Part shown: piece by piece, positions 21,384-29,687 of the stretch
Layout: each line of letters starts with the position of its first letter
Numbering within the stretch: position 1 is the first letter of the stretch
Assembly: GCF_030817355.1 (NCBI RefSeq)
Contig: NZ_JAUSZH010000001.1
Span: 7,105,001-7,169,000, forward strand
Origin: Streptomyces sp. V1I1
GTDB taxonomy: Bacteria > Actinomycetota > Actinomycetes > Streptomycetales > Streptomycetaceae
DNA length: 64,000 nt
Reading direction: 5' to 3'
Translations under genes and position numbers: made by a program
The notes under the pieces: generated by a model
What the model saw: only the letters and a program-made list of their open reading frames with translations
The model's database searches: none
What the model was told of the DNA's origin: nothing

Positions 21384-22211
21384 TCAGCTGCTCGGCGTGG
21401 TCAGCAGCTCGCCGTCGATGACGGTGACGGCGTGGCCGGTGAGCAGGGTGCGCTCGCCGCGCAGCGAGGTGCGGACCAGGCCGGAGCGGGCGGAGGCTTG
21501 CAGTCCGGTCAGTTCCGTACGGCCGAGACGGGCCGACCAGAACGGCGCGAGCGCCGTGTGCGCGCTGCCGGTCACCGGGTCCTCGTCGATACCGACCCGG
21601 GGGAAGAAGCCGCGCGAGACGAAGTCGTAGGAGCCGGCCGGGTCTTCGGCGGCGGCGGTGGCGATGATGCCGCGCTCGGAGTGCGCCGTCAGGGCGCGGC
21701 AGTCCGGGGTCAGCGCCCGTACGGCCTGTTCGTCGGCCAGCTCGACGACCAGATCGCCGATGTGCGGGCCCGTGTCGTGCGCCGAGATGACCTTGGCGCC
21801 GAGCGCCTCGGCGAGGCCGTCCGGGATCTCGACGGGGGTGAGCGGGGACGTCGGGAAGTCGAGGGTGATCGTGCCGTCCTCGTGGGCTGTGGCGGAGAGG
21901 GTGCCGCAGCGTGCGGCGAAGCGCACCGTGCCGCTCGCGGTGCCGGTGGTGTGCAGCACATGGGCGGTGGCCAGCGTGGCATGCCCGCACATGTCGACCT
22001 CGGTGGCCGGGGTGAACCAGCGCAGCGCCCAGTCGGCCTCGCCGCCGGCGGGCAGGGGGTGGGCGAAGGCGGTCTCCGAGAGGTTCACCTCGGTCGCCAC
22101 CTGCTGGAGCCAGGAGTCGTCGGGGAACCGGTCGGAGTCCAGGAGCAGGACTCCGGCGGGGTTGCCGGTGAAGGGGCGGTCGGTGAAGGCGTCGACGATT
22201 CGAATCCGCAT
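21384..22211 (-). CDS. PhzF family isomerase/epimerase
   Basis: A 275-residue protein of the PhzF (diaminopimelate-epimerase fold) family. The N-terminal DAFTDRPFTGNPAGV signature (7-21) and the catalytic glutamate in NLSETAF (about residue 46) are present. So are the FTPATEVDMCGHATLA segment and the second-lobe DPVTGSAHTALAPFW. It is probably an isomerase of a small acidic metabolite; no phenazine cluster is near, so a phenazine role is not supported. ATG at 22211 (MRIRIVDAF) is chosen from family alignment memory. Confidence 0.9.
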   Translation of the reverse strand: MRIRIVDAFTDRPFTGNPAGVLLLDSDRFPDDSWLQQVATEVNLSETAFAHPLPAGGEADWALRWFTPATEVDMCGHATLATAHVLHTTGTASGTVRFAARCGTLSATAHEDGTITLDFPTSPLTPVEIPDGLAEALGAKVISAHDTGPHIGDLVVELADEQAVRALTPDCRALTAHSERGIIATAAAEDPAGSYDFVSRGFFPRVGIDEDPVTGSAHTALAPFWSARLGRTELTGLQASARSGLVRTSLRGERTLLTGHAVTVIDGELLTTPSS

Positions 22212-22304
22212 GAGCTGACCGTAGGGGCGGCGCAAAGCCGCAGGCCAAGGCCAATTCGGGGTTGCTGGACCGAGTGGGCGTTTCCATCCGACACATTCCG
22301 ATAT

Positions 22305-22334
22305 ATCGTTGACGCATCGCGACAGATCAACGAT
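22305..22334. promoter_or_regulatory. Probable PadR operator
   Basis: ATCGTTGA (22305-22312) and TCAACGAT (22327-22334) are perfect inverted arms around a 14-base spacer, ending 15 bases before the padR start. They suggest autoregulation. Confidence 0.65.
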
Positions 22335-22349
22335 GGAAGGGGCGTAGCG

Positions 22350-22952
22350 ATGCGTTCACATGGACAAGGACACGAACACGGTCAGGGTCATGGGCACTGC
22401 GGGCCCGGCCATCAAGGTCGGGGCGACTTCGAGGGACGCCGTGGGGCGTTCGGTCCGTTCGGGCCGCCGTTCGGCGGGCCTTTCGGACGCGGTCGTGGCG
22501 GCGGTCGGGGAAGGGCGCGGCGCGGTGATGTGCGCGCCTCGATCCTCGCGCTGCTGAAGGACCGGCCTATGCACGGTTACGAGATGATCCAGGAGATCGG
22601 CGAGCGCAGCGGCGGGGCCTGGCGGCCCAGCCCTGGCTCGGTCTACCCGACACTCCAGCTGCTCGAGGACGAAGGTCTCATCACCAATGAGAGCGAGGGC
22701 GGCAAGAAGCTGTTCACGCTCACCGACTCGGGGCGCGCCGAGGCCGAATCGGGGCCGGAGGCTCCGTGGGAAGAGGCCGGGCGCGGAGTCGACTGGGAGA
22801 CGGTCAACGAGATCCGGCAGGCCGGGTTCGGCCTGATGGAGGCGTTCGGCCAGGTCTGGAAGACCGGCAGCACCGAGCAGCGGCAGAAGGCCGTCGCCGT
22901 GATCAACGAAGCCCGTAAGAAGCTCTATCTGATCCTTGCCGACGAACACTGA
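22350..22952 (+). CDS. PadR-family transcriptional regulator with His/Gly-rich N-terminus
   Basis: A 200-residue regulator. Residues 1-60 are strongly biased (GHEHGQGHGHCGPGHQGRG, then FGPFGPPFGGPFGRG and Arg/Gly). A PadR winged helix follows (VRASILALLKDRPMHGYEM...SPGSVYPTLQLLEDEGLI, about 63-110, quoted in part), then a C-terminal helical dimerisation region. The ATG at 22350 follows GGAAGGGG. The histidine-rich tail could bind divalent metals, but the family often has such tails in Streptomyces and no effector is known. A perfect inverted repeat lies in the promoter. Confidence 0.9.
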   Translation: MRSHGQGHEHGQGHGHCGPGHQGRGDFEGRRGAFGPFGPPFGGPFGRGRGGGRGRARRGDVRASILALLKDRPMHGYEMIQEIGERSGGAWRPSPGSVYPTLQLLEDEGLITNESEGGKKLFTLTDSGRAEAESGPEAPWEEAGRGVDWETVNEIRQAGFGLMEAFGQVWKTGSTEQRQKAVAVINEARKKLYLILADEH

Positions 22953-22960
22953 GCCGGCGT

Positions 22961-22996
22961 GAGAGGGGCCCCGCGCAGCAGCGCGGGGCCCTTCTC
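22961..22996. terminator. Strong bidirectional terminator
   Basis: A 16-bp stem (GAGAGGGGCCCCGCGC with its complement, one G-T pair) closes an AGCA loop between the convergent padR and SRPBCC genes. Confidence 0.88.
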
Positions 22997-23034
22997 GTGC
23001 GCCGGGTGTCAGGCTGCGGTGTCAGGCTGGGGCG

Positions 23035-23463
23035 TCAGGCGACGAGGCCGCCCAGCTTGCGCAGTGACTCGTTGAGCGCGGCCGTCGCCGAGTCCTTGAG
23101 CTTTCCGGCCATCAGCGACACGGCGGCGCCGGTGAACTCCCCGTCGATGCGCACCTTCGTGCCGTCCCCGTCCGGAGTGAGGGTGTAGCGGTTGCCCACG
23201 CTGACGCCCATCGGGCCCTTGCCCTTGACGCCCAGCACCCGGCCCGCCTTGAACTCGTCCACGGTCCAGGCCACTTCGGCCGGGAAGCCCATGAGCTTCA
23301 TGTTCTCCTCGTAGGTGGCTCCCAGCTCCAGCGTCCCGGGGGCGCCATTGGGGAAACTGGTGTGGGTGGCGTTCCACTGGCCGTAGCTGGTGAAGTCCGT
23401 CAGCTGGGCCCAGACCTTCTCGGCCGGCGCCTCGATACGGGCCTCGGCACTGACTTCGGCCAT
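23035..23463 (-). CDS. SRPBCC family (START-like fold) protein
   Basis: A 142-residue single-domain protein beginning MAEVSAEARIEAPAEKVWAQ, the standard opening of polyketide cyclase/SRPBCC proteins. The KVWAQLTDFTSYGQWN helix and a C-terminal long helix (AALNESLRKLGGLVA) complete the fold. It binds a hydrophobic ligand in a deep pocket; the ligand cannot be predicted. GGAGGGG precedes the ATG at 23463. It is transcribed towards padR, with the shared terminator between them. Confidence 0.85.
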   Translation of the reverse strand: MAEVSAEARIEAPAEKVWAQLTDFTSYGQWNATHTSFPNGAPGTLELGATYEENMKLMGFPAEVAWTVDEFKAGRVLGVKGKGPMGVSVGNRYTLTPDGDGTKVRIDGEFTGAAVSLMAGKLKDSATAALNESLRKLGGLVA

Positions 23464-23627
23464 ACGACCACCCCTCCATGTCGGGTTTCGGTGTCGCGGA
23501 ACGTAGCCGTGCCGACGTGAACATTCAATACTGATGAACAGTCAGGTCTGGTGCATGGCAAGGCGGCGCGCGCCCCTCGGGGAGAACTGTCTCGATCTCA
23601 TCCCTAAGGAGGAGAAATCGCTCGCGT

Positions 23628-24230
23628 GTGCCCAACCTCCGTGGGATGCGTAAATGGGGCCCGACGGCGACGCCCGGGCTCCCGGGAGCTGATGAGGTGG
23701 GAGATGTGCAAAGCCCTGTCCCGCGGGTGCCTCAGCAGGCCCCCGCCACCCGTACGGAGATCGACGCCAGGCTCACCGTGGAGCTTGCCTCGGTGGTCGC
23801 GGGTGCGCGCAGGAGGGCGCTGCGCGACGGCGACCGGCAGATCGACACGGCCCATCTGCTGCACTCCCTGATCGAGTCGGACCCCGAGGCCCGTGCCGCT
23901 CTCGGCGCCGGACCGCAGGTCGCGCGGGTGCTCGGATATCTCGTGCAGCGCAGCATCGGATACGGGCTGCGCTGGCAGGGCTCGGTGGAGGACTCGGGCA
24001 CCGTTCCCGTCGTACACGAAACGGACGCGGAGATGTCGGGATGGTCGCCTTCGGCGGCCGCCGCGATGCAGGGCGCGCTGGAGCGGGCGCACATGCGCGG
24101 CGACGAGCGGGCCGGGGGCACCGATCTGCTCGCCTGCCTCGCCGCGGACCCGGAGTGCCGGGCCGTGGAGGTGCTGGAGCGGGCCGGGGTGGACATGGAG
24201 CTGCTGGTCGGGCGGCTGGCGGCCGAATAG
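23628..24230 (+). CDS. Stand-alone Clp N-terminal (repeat) domain protein
   Basis: A 200-residue protein with a Clp-N double repeat (VELASVVAGARRRALRDGDRQ..., then SPSAAAAMQGALERAHMRG..., about 50-200, quoted in part) but no AAA+ ATPase. This makes it an adaptor-like or decoy protein related to the substrate-docking domain of ClpA/ClpC. The GTG at 23628 has AAGGAGG about 15 bases upstream, which is far; a GTG at 23706 with GAGGTGGGA upstream gives a 174-residue form whose N-terminus (VQSPVPRVPQQ) fits remembered homologs better. Function is unproven. Confidence 0.83.
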   Translation: MPNLRGMRKWGPTATPGLPGADEVGDVQSPVPRVPQQAPATRTEIDARLTVELASVVAGARRRALRDGDRQIDTAHLLHSLIESDPEARAALGAGPQVARVLGYLVQRSIGYGLRWQGSVEDSGTVPVVHETDAEMSGWSPSAAAAMQGALERAHMRGDERAGGTDLLACLAADPECRAVEVLERAGVDMELLVGRLAAE

Positions 24231-24337
24231 TGTCCGGATGACCCATGGATGGCCCGGACGTCTCGACTGGATGACCCGGACGTCTCGACATGTGTCACGG
24301 GGGTGACGGTCCTGACCGGCGCTGACATGATGTGCCG

Positions 24338-25339
24338 ATGCGCGCGTCTCAGGGAAGGAGCGCCGGCCTGGGACTCGCCCTGGGCTCGGCGTTCGCATTC
24401 GGTGGATCAGGTGTCGCGGCCAAGCCGCTGATCGAAGCGGGTCTCGACCCGCTGCATGTGGTGTGGCTACGAGTGGCCGGCTCCGCCCTCATCATGCTGC
24501 CGGTGGCCTGGCGCCACCGTGACCTGGTGCTGCGCAGGCCCGCACTGCTCGTCGGCTTCGGGCTGCTCGCCGTCGCGGGCGTACAGGCCTGCTACTTCGC
24601 GGCGATCTCCCGGATCCCGGTCGGCGTCGCGCTGCTCATCGAATACCTCGCCCCCGCGCTGGTTCTCGGCTGGGTCCGCTTCGTGCAGCGCCGGCCCGTC
24701 ACCCGGGCCGCGGCGGTCGGCGTGGTCCTCGCGGTCGCCGGACTCGCGTGCGTCGTCGAAGTGTGGGCGGGGGCCGGCTTCGACGCGATCGGGCTGCTGC
24801 TCGCGCTGGCCGCGGCGTGCTGCCAGGTCGGCTACTTCGTCCTGTCCGACCAGGGCGGCGACGGGGACGACGCGGCGGATCCGCTGGGTGTGATCGCGTA
24901 TGGACTGCTCATCGGCGCGGCGGTGCTGACGCTGGTGGCGCGGCCGTGGGGGATGGACTTCTCGCTGCTCGGCGGGAGCGCGGACATGGGTGGTACGCAG
25001 GTGCCTGCGGCGCTGCTGCTGGGCTGGATCGTGCTGATCGCCACGGTGCTGGCGTATGTCACCGGGGTCATCTCTGTGCGCAAGCTCTCGCCGCAGGTGG
25101 CGGGCGTGGTGGCGTGCCTGGAGGCGGTCATCGCGACAGTGCTGGCCTGGGTGCTGCTGCGGGAGCATCTGTCGGCTCCGCAGATCTTCGGCGGAGCGGT
25201 GGTGCTGGTAGGGGCGTTCATCGCGCAGTCACAGGCGCCGAAGGCGGCGTCGGGGCCGGTGGCCGGGGGTGTGCCCGCACAGAGCGGCGCTGCCGTCGCT
25301 GCCGAGGGTGAGTTGTCGGCGCCGCACGTCGCACCGTAG
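24338..25339 (+). CDS. EamA/DMT family transporter (first of three)
   Basis: A 333-residue membrane protein with ten predicted hydrophobic segments in two EamA repeats (about residues 10-135 and 148-285). It should act as an exporter of amino acids or other small metabolites. The C-terminal 40 residues are Ala/Gly-rich and hydrophilic. The ATG at 24338 is used; a GTG at 24332 is two codons upstream, and no strong ribosome site is seen. It is followed 10 bases later by the leader-like mini-ORF and another EamA gene on the same strand. Confidence 0.88.
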   Translation: MRASQGRSAGLGLALGSAFAFGGSGVAAKPLIEAGLDPLHVVWLRVAGSALIMLPVAWRHRDLVLRRPALLVGFGLLAVAGVQACYFAAISRIPVGVALLIEYLAPALVLGWVRFVQRRPVTRAAAVGVVLAVAGLACVVEVWAGAGFDAIGLLLALAAACCQVGYFVLSDQGGDGDDAADPLGVIAYGLLIGAAVLTLVARPWGMDFSLLGGSADMGGTQVPAALLLGWIVLIATVLAYVTGVISVRKLSPQVAGVVACLEAVIATVLAWVLLREHLSAPQIFGGAVVLVGAFIAQSQAPKAASGPVAGGVPAQSGAAVAAEGELSAPHVAP

Positions 25340-25349
25340 GGTGGCGATC

Positions 25350-25385
25350 ATGCATTTGACCGTACTTCCGCCGCCTGCCGCCTAG
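25350..25385 (+). CDS. Putative leader peptide with triple-proline motif
   Basis: A 12-codon ORF encodes MHLTVLPPPAA and stops with TAG, well below normal gene-calling limits. AGGGTGG lies 7 bases upstream. It sits 116 bases before the second EamA gene and is followed by a perfect GC hairpin at 25416. PPP stretches slow ribosomes (relieved by EF-P), so the layout suits an attenuator, but there is no comparative evidence here. Confidence 0.45.
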   Translation: MHLTVLPPPAA

Positions 25386-25415
25386 CGCGGGCGGCCGCTT
25401 TCTGACGAAGACCGG

Positions 25416-25434
25416 GCTCGGGGTGTCCCCGAGC
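25416..25434 (+). terminator. Candidate attenuator hairpin in the EamA leader
   Basis: GCTCGGGG-TGT-CCCCGAGC is a perfect 8-bp stem with a 3-base loop, 30 bases after the mini-ORF stop and 67 bases before the EamA start. There is no T run. Confidence 0.45.
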
Positions 25435-25501
25435 GGTTCGTCGCTGCCCGCGTGACGCAGTCGAGCGACCACCCATCCCGTTCTTCACACGGAGAAGTCA
25501 C

Positions 25502-26464
25502 GTGTCGAATGTTTCCTACGCTCCTTCTGTCGGCGTGCCCGTCGGGCGGAGCCTCCTCTATCTGATCTTTGCCGGAGTCGCATGGGGGACCGCGGGCGCG
25601 GCTGCCTCGCTGGTCTTCCGGGTGAGCGATCTCGGTCCTCTCGCGCTGTCGTTCTGGCGCTGCGCGGGGGGTCTGGTGCTGCTGCTGGGCGCGCTTGCGC
25701 TGCGGGCGCGGCGTACCGCTGTGGCCGGGGGTGTTGTCGCGGCGCCCGTCGAGCCGCGGCGGCGCCGGCTGCTGCGCATTCTCGCTACGGGAATCGGGCT
25801 CGCTCTCTTCCAGAGCGCCTACTTCGCGGCCGTCCAGGCGACGGGTCTCGCGGTGGGCACGGTCGTCACGCTGGGCGCGGGGCCTGTCCTCATCGCCGTG
25901 GGCGCGCGGCTGACGATGGGGGAGCGGCTCGGGCGGGGCGGCGTCGTCGCCGTCACCGGGGCGCTTGCCGGTCTGTTCGTCCTGGTCCTGGGCGGCGAGG
26001 GCGGGACGGTACGGCCTGCGGGGGTCGCGCTCGCGCTGCTCTCGGCGGCCGGGTACGCGGCGATCACGCTGCTGACGCGGTGGCTGGGGCGTGACGAGGG
26101 CGGCGGTGACTCGCTGGCCACGACGGCGTGGGCGTTCGCGATCGGGGCGGTGGGGCTGCTGCCCGTGGCGCTGGGCGAGGGGTTGCTGCCGCACACCGCG
26201 GAACTGGGGCGGGTGGTCTGGCTGTTGACGTACGTCGCGGCGGTGCCGACGGCGCTTGCGTACGCGCTCTACTTCGCGGGGGCGGCGGTGGTGCGGGCCG
26301 CGACGGTCTCGGTGATCATGCTGCTGGAGCCGGTGAGCGCGGCGGTGATCGCGGTGACGGCGCTGGATGAGCGGCTCACGGCGCCGACGGTGGTGGGGAC
26401 GGCGCTGCTGCTGGCGGCAGTGGCGGGGCTGGCGGTGGCGGAGACGCGGGTGGGGAGGGGGTAG
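25502..26464 (+). CDS. EamA/DMT family transporter (second of three)
   Basis: A 320-residue protein with ten hydrophobic segments and two EamA repeats (starts [20 protein letters not shown], about 16-35). It is probably an exporter. The GTG at 25502 follows CGGAGAAG. It differs clearly from the upstream EamA protein, so it is not a recent duplicate. A 163-base leader separates the two and contains a mini-ORF and hairpin. A G/C-rich repeat-like sequence begins at its stop codon. Confidence 0.88.
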   Translation: MSNVSYAPSVGVPVGRSLLYLIFAGVAWGTAGAAASLVFRVSDLGPLALSFWRCAGGLVLLLGALALRARRTAVAGGVVAAPVEPRRRRLLRILATGIGLALFQSAYFAAVQATGLAVGTVVTLGAGPVLIAVGARLTMGERLGRGGVVAVTGALAGLFVLVLGGEGGTVRPAGVALALLSAAGYAAITLLTRWLGRDEGGGDSLATTAWAFAIGAVGLLPVALGEGLLPHTAELGRVVWLLTYVAAVPTALAYALYFAGAAVVRAATVSVIMLLEPVSAAVIAVTALDERLTAPTVVGTALLLAAVAGLAVAETRVGRG

Positions 26465-26508
26465 GGGCTCCGCCCCGGACCCCCGCTCCTCAATCGCCGG
26501 AGGGGCCT
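26464..26508. repeat. Streptomyces-type dispersed palindromic sequence
   Basis: GGGGCTCCGCCCC followed by a GACCCCCGCTCC...CGCCGGAGGGGC pattern matches a class of short intergenic repeats I recall as common in Streptomyces. It separates convergent genes and can form hairpins, so it may serve as a terminator. Confidence 0.5.
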
Positions 26509-26516
26509 GGGTGGGC

Positions 26517-27182
26517 TCAAAGTGAGCCCGTCCGTCCCAGATAGCTCGGTACCCCGATCGACTCGTCCAGATCCGCCGCCGGGATCGGGGTGCCCTGCTG
26601 GGTGGTCAGCGGGACCACTCCCGTCCAGTACGGGAGTTCCGCGTCCTCCGGGTCGTCGTTCGGGCCGCCTGTGCGGAGCTTGGCCGAGACCTCCGTCAAG
26701 GTCAGGCGCAGGACCGCCGTCGCCGCCAGTTCCTTCGGGTTCGCCGGGCGGGAGTCGATTGAGCGGCCCGGGACGACATTGTCGACCAGGGCGTCGAGGG
26801 CGGTGCGCTTCTCCGTCGGGTCCGTGACCGGGTGGGCAGCGCCGTGGACCACGACTGAGCGGTAGTTGATCGAGTGGTGGAACGCCGAGCGGGCAAGGAC
26901 CAGGCCGTCGACGTGGGTGACCGTCAGGCACACGTCGAGGCCGGGGTCCGACTCGCCCGCCATGCGCAAGGGGCGTGAGCCCGTCGAGCCGTGGATGTAC
27001 AGGTGATCGTCGACGCGGGCGAACAGCGTCGGCAGGACGACCGGCGCGCCGTCGCGTATGAAGCCGAGATGGCAGACGTATGCCTCGTCGAGTATGGAGT
27101 GGACCAGCTCTCGGTCGTACGCGGCCCGGTCCCGGGAGCGGGTGGGGACGGTGCGTTCGGTCGGCTCGTAAGCGTCCGGCAT
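26517..27182 (-). CDS. Pyridoxamine 5'-phosphate oxidase-like flavoprotein
   Basis: A 221-residue split-barrel protein. The core VCHLGFIRDGAPVVLPTLFA and YIHGSTGSRPLRM segments (about 36-82) match the FMN/F420/haem-binding PNPOx-like family, and FHHSINYRSVVVHG follows. The ATG at 27182 (MPDAYEPTER) is chosen because GGAG lies 6 bases upstream; an ATG at 27194 is also in frame. It is divergent from a MocR-type regulator with only 35 bases between them. The actual cofactor and substrate are unknown. Confidence 0.86.
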   Translation of the reverse strand: MPDAYEPTERTVPTRSRDRAAYDRELVHSILDEAYVCHLGFIRDGAPVVLPTLFARVDDHLYIHGSTGSRPLRMAGESDPGLDVCLTVTHVDGLVLARSAFHHSINYRSVVVHGAAHPVTDPTEKRTALDALVDNVVPGRSIDSRPANPKELAATAVLRLTLTEVSAKLRTGGPNDDPEDAELPYWTGVVPLTTQQGTPIPAADLDESIGVPSYLGRTGSL

Positions 27183-27210
27183 TGCCAACTCCATTGTACT
27201 AGTGCATAAT
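27182..27210 (+). promoter_or_regulatory. MocR promoter with overlapping near-palindrome
   Basis: On the + strand, TTGCCA (27182-27187), a 17-base spacer and CATAAT (27205-27210) would place the transcript start at the GTG at 27218, i.e. a leaderless message. TGTACTAGTGCA (27195-27206) inside it is a 10-of-12 palindrome and a likely operator for both divergent genes. Confidence 0.62.
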
Positions 27211-27217
27211 CTTGTTT

Positions 27218-28549
27218 GTGCTAGGAGAGTATCGGATTGTCGGACGCCGCGCATCGGAGATTGCCGCCAGCGTCGAGCGCGCGGTCGGCGCGGGTGACCT
27301 GGAACCGGGTCAACTGCTGCCGCCCATGCGGGAGCTGGCGACCGAGCTGGGCGTCAACCCGAACACCGTCGCGTCCGCGTACCGGACCCTGCGCGACCGC
27401 GGAGTCATCGAGACCGCCGGGCGCAAGGGCAGTCGGGTGCGCCCGCGGCCGGCCAGTACGGCCCGCGGGTCGATCCGTGTCGACGCGCCCCCCGGTGTAC
27501 GGGACCTGGGCGAGGGGAACCCGGACCCCGCGCTGCTGCCGCCGCTGGGCGAGGCGCTCGCCGCCGCGGCCCGACGCAACGCGGAGGAGCCGGGTCTGTA
27601 CGGACAGGCTCCCGTCGACGCGGAGTTCGCACGGCTCGCCCGCGCCGCGATGGACGCCGACGGCGTGCCCGCAGGGCCGGTCGCCGTCACCTCCGGATCG
27701 CTGGACGCGATCGAGCGCGTGCTCGCCGCGCACCTCAAGCCGGGTGACACGGTCGCCGTCGAGGACCCCGGCTGGGGCAGCCTGCTGGATCTGGTGCCGG
27801 CGCTGGGGCTGAAGCCCGTGCCCGTGGCGCTCGACGACGACGGGCCGCTGGCGAGCGAGGTGGAAAAGGCGCTCGCCGGCGGGGCGCGCGCGCTCATCGT
27901 CACCGACCGGGCGCAGAACCCCACCGGCGCCGCGGTGAGCCAGGCACGCGCGCGTGAACTGCGTGCCGTGCTCGCCAGGTTCCCTCAGACCCTCCTCATC
28001 GAGGACGACCACGGACACGCCATCGTCGATCTGCCGCTGCACCCCCTCGCCGGGGTCACGGACAGCTGGGCGCTCGTACGCTCCACCGCCAAGGCGTACG
28101 GCCCCGATCTGCGCGTCGCCGTACTGACCGGCGACGCCGTCACCGTCGACCGCGTCATGGGAAGGCAGCGGCTCGGTCCCGGCTGGGTCAGCAGGCTGCT
28201 GCAGCGCGCGGTGGTCCACCTCTGGACCTCGGGCGCGGTGGACCCGTTCGTCGTCGCGCACGCGTACGGGGAACGGCGCGATGCGCTCCTACGGGCACTG
28301 GCGGAGCGTGGCATCGAGGCCCATGGGCGCAGCGGGATGAACGTCTGGGTGCCCGTCCCCGACGAGACCGGGGCCGTGGCGCGGCTGCTGCACGCCGGCT
28401 GGGCGGTCGCGCCGGGGGCGCGTTTCCGGATGTCCGCGCCACCCGGCGTGCGGCTCACTGTCTCGGGCCTCGCGATGGACGACATCGAGCCGGTCGCAGA
28501 CGCGGTCGCGGCTGCTGCCGGGCCTGCGCCCGCGCGCAGCTACGGCTGA
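27218..28549 (+). CDS. MocR-type GntR/aminotransferase fusion regulator
   Basis: A 443-residue regulator. Residues about 1-70 form a GntR winged helix (LEPGQLLPPMRELATELGVN, about 27-46), joined to a fold-type I aminotransferase domain (about 95-435). The PLP lysine is near residue 292 in RSTAKAYGPDLRV. MocR proteins bind PLP and often a second metabolite, and typically regulate the divergent gene; here that gene is PNPOx-like, which hints at vitamin B6 or flavin-linked control. GTG at 27218 (leaderless) or TTG at 27212 could be the start. The 3' end overlaps the next convergent gene by 10 bases. Confidence 0.9.
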   Translation: MLGEYRIVGRRASEIAASVERAVGAGDLEPGQLLPPMRELATELGVNPNTVASAYRTLRDRGVIETAGRKGSRVRPRPASTARGSIRVDAPPGVRDLGEGNPDPALLPPLGEALAAAARRNAEEPGLYGQAPVDAEFARLARAAMDADGVPAGPVAVTSGSLDAIERVLAAHLKPGDTVAVEDPGWGSLLDLVPALGLKPVPVALDDDGPLASEVEKALAGGARALIVTDRAQNPTGAAVSQARARELRAVLARFPQTLLIEDDHGHAIVDLPLHPLAGVTDSWALVRSTAKAYGPDLRVAVLTGDAVTVDRVMGRQRLGPGWVSRLLQRAVVHLWTSGAVDPFVVAHAYGERRDALLRALAERGIEAHGRSGMNVWVPVPDETGAVARLLHAGWAVAPGARFRMSAPPGVRLTVSGLAMDDIEPVADAVAAAAGPAPARSYG

Positions 28550-29613
28550 GCCGCGGCCCCCGCCCCCGTCCCCGACTCGGCCCGCGCCTCTGACTCGGCC
28601 CGCCCCTCTGACTCGGCCTCGGCCTCGGCGCGAGACTGTGGCTGAGCCGAGGTACCGGTGGCAGCGGCCGGTGCCTTCGGCCGGCTCTGGGTCAGTGCCG
28701 CGCCCGCCAGGACGATCAGCGCGCCCACCGGAGTGTTCCAGCCCAGCTGCTCGTCCAGCACCGCGACGCCCGCGGCCGTCGCGATGACCGGGATGAAGTA
28801 CGTGACCATCTGCGCCGTCGTCGGGCCGACCTCGGCGACCAGGCCGTACTGGAGGAGCAGGGCGAAGCCCGTCCCCAACACACCGAGCGCGACCACCGCG
28901 AGGAGCGGCACCAGCGGGAAGGACGTCGGCAGCGTCGTGAACAGCGGTGTGACCACAGCGAGTTGGACCGTCGCGAGCAGCAGTTGCGCGCCGGTCAGCG
29001 AGAGATTGGAGTGGCTGCTGCCGGCCAGTGTGCGGCGCACGTAGATCCAGCCGATCGGATAGCTCAGTGAGGCGAGCAGCGCCATCGCCGTGCCGCGGAA
29101 GTCGAGCCCGGAGAATCCCTGCCACGCGCCGAGCACGGTCAGCACGCCCAGGAAGCCGATGCCGAGCCCGGCGACCCTGCGCCGGGTCGGCCGGTCTTCG
29201 GAGAGTGCGACCAGCGAAAGGACCATGCCCCACAGCGGCGAGGTGGCGTTGCAGATGCCGGCGAGCGTCGATGGGATCGTCAGCTCGGAGTAGGCGAAGA
29301 GCGAGAACGGCAGCGCGTTGAGCACAAACGCGGCGACGGTGAGGTGCATCCAGGTGCGGATCCCGCGCGGCAGCCGCTCCCGCCGCACCGCCATCGCGAC
29401 GGCCAGCACCGCCGTACCGAAGAACAGCCTGCCGAAGGTGACTTGAAAAGGCGCGTACTCGCCGGTGCCGACCTTGATGAGGAGGAAGCTGAAGCCCCAC
29501 ACCGTGGAGAGCACCGCGAAGCGGATGCGCCAGTCGAGGCCGCGGCGGCGTACGGAGTCGGCGGGTGCGGGGGTGGGGGCCGATGGAGTCCGGGAGGGGA
29601 CGGCGGTGCTCAT
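28540..29613 (-). CDS. EamA/DMT family transporter (third of three)
   Basis: A 357-residue protein with ten hydrophobic segments (about 30-305) and the EamA signature region STVWGFSFLLIKVGTGEYAPFQ (about 37-58, quoted in part). It carries a cytoplasmic tail rich in Ala/Glu/Ser repeats (RAEAEAESEGRAESEARAES, about 325-345). It is divergent from a LysR regulator 75 bases away, which probably controls it. ATG at 29613 (MSTAVPSR) is chosen over the longer frame. Confidence 0.88.
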   Translation of the reverse strand: MSTAVPSRTPSAPTPAPADSVRRRGLDWRIRFAVLSTVWGFSFLLIKVGTGEYAPFQVTFGRLFFGTAVLAVAMAVRRERLPRGIRTWMHLTVAAFVLNALPFSLFAYSELTIPSTLAGICNATSPLWGMVLSLVALSEDRPTRRRVAGLGIGFLGVLTVLGAWQGFSGLDFRGTAMALLASLSYPIGWIYVRRTLAGSSHSNLSLTGAQLLLATVQLAVVTPLFTTLPTSFPLVPLLAVVALGVLGTGFALLLQYGLVAEVGPTTAQMVTYFIPVIATAAGVAVLDEQLGWNTPVGALIVLAGAALTQSRPKAPAAATGTSAQPQSRAEAEAESEGRAESEARAESGTGAGAAAQP

Positions 29614-29647
29614 GCCGTCCACCTTGGCCGCTCCAATCTCGTAGGAC

Positions 29648-29675
29648 AAGCGAGAATTATTTGCCGCGTTCGCTT
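29648..29675. promoter_or_regulatory. Candidate LysR binding site
   Basis: AAGCGA (29648-29653) and TCGCTT (29670-29675) are inverted arms flanking an AT-rich centre between the EamA and lysR starts. This has the general shape of a LysR-type box, although the arms are long-spaced. Confidence 0.5.
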
Positions 29676-29687
29676 AGCATTGCTTAC

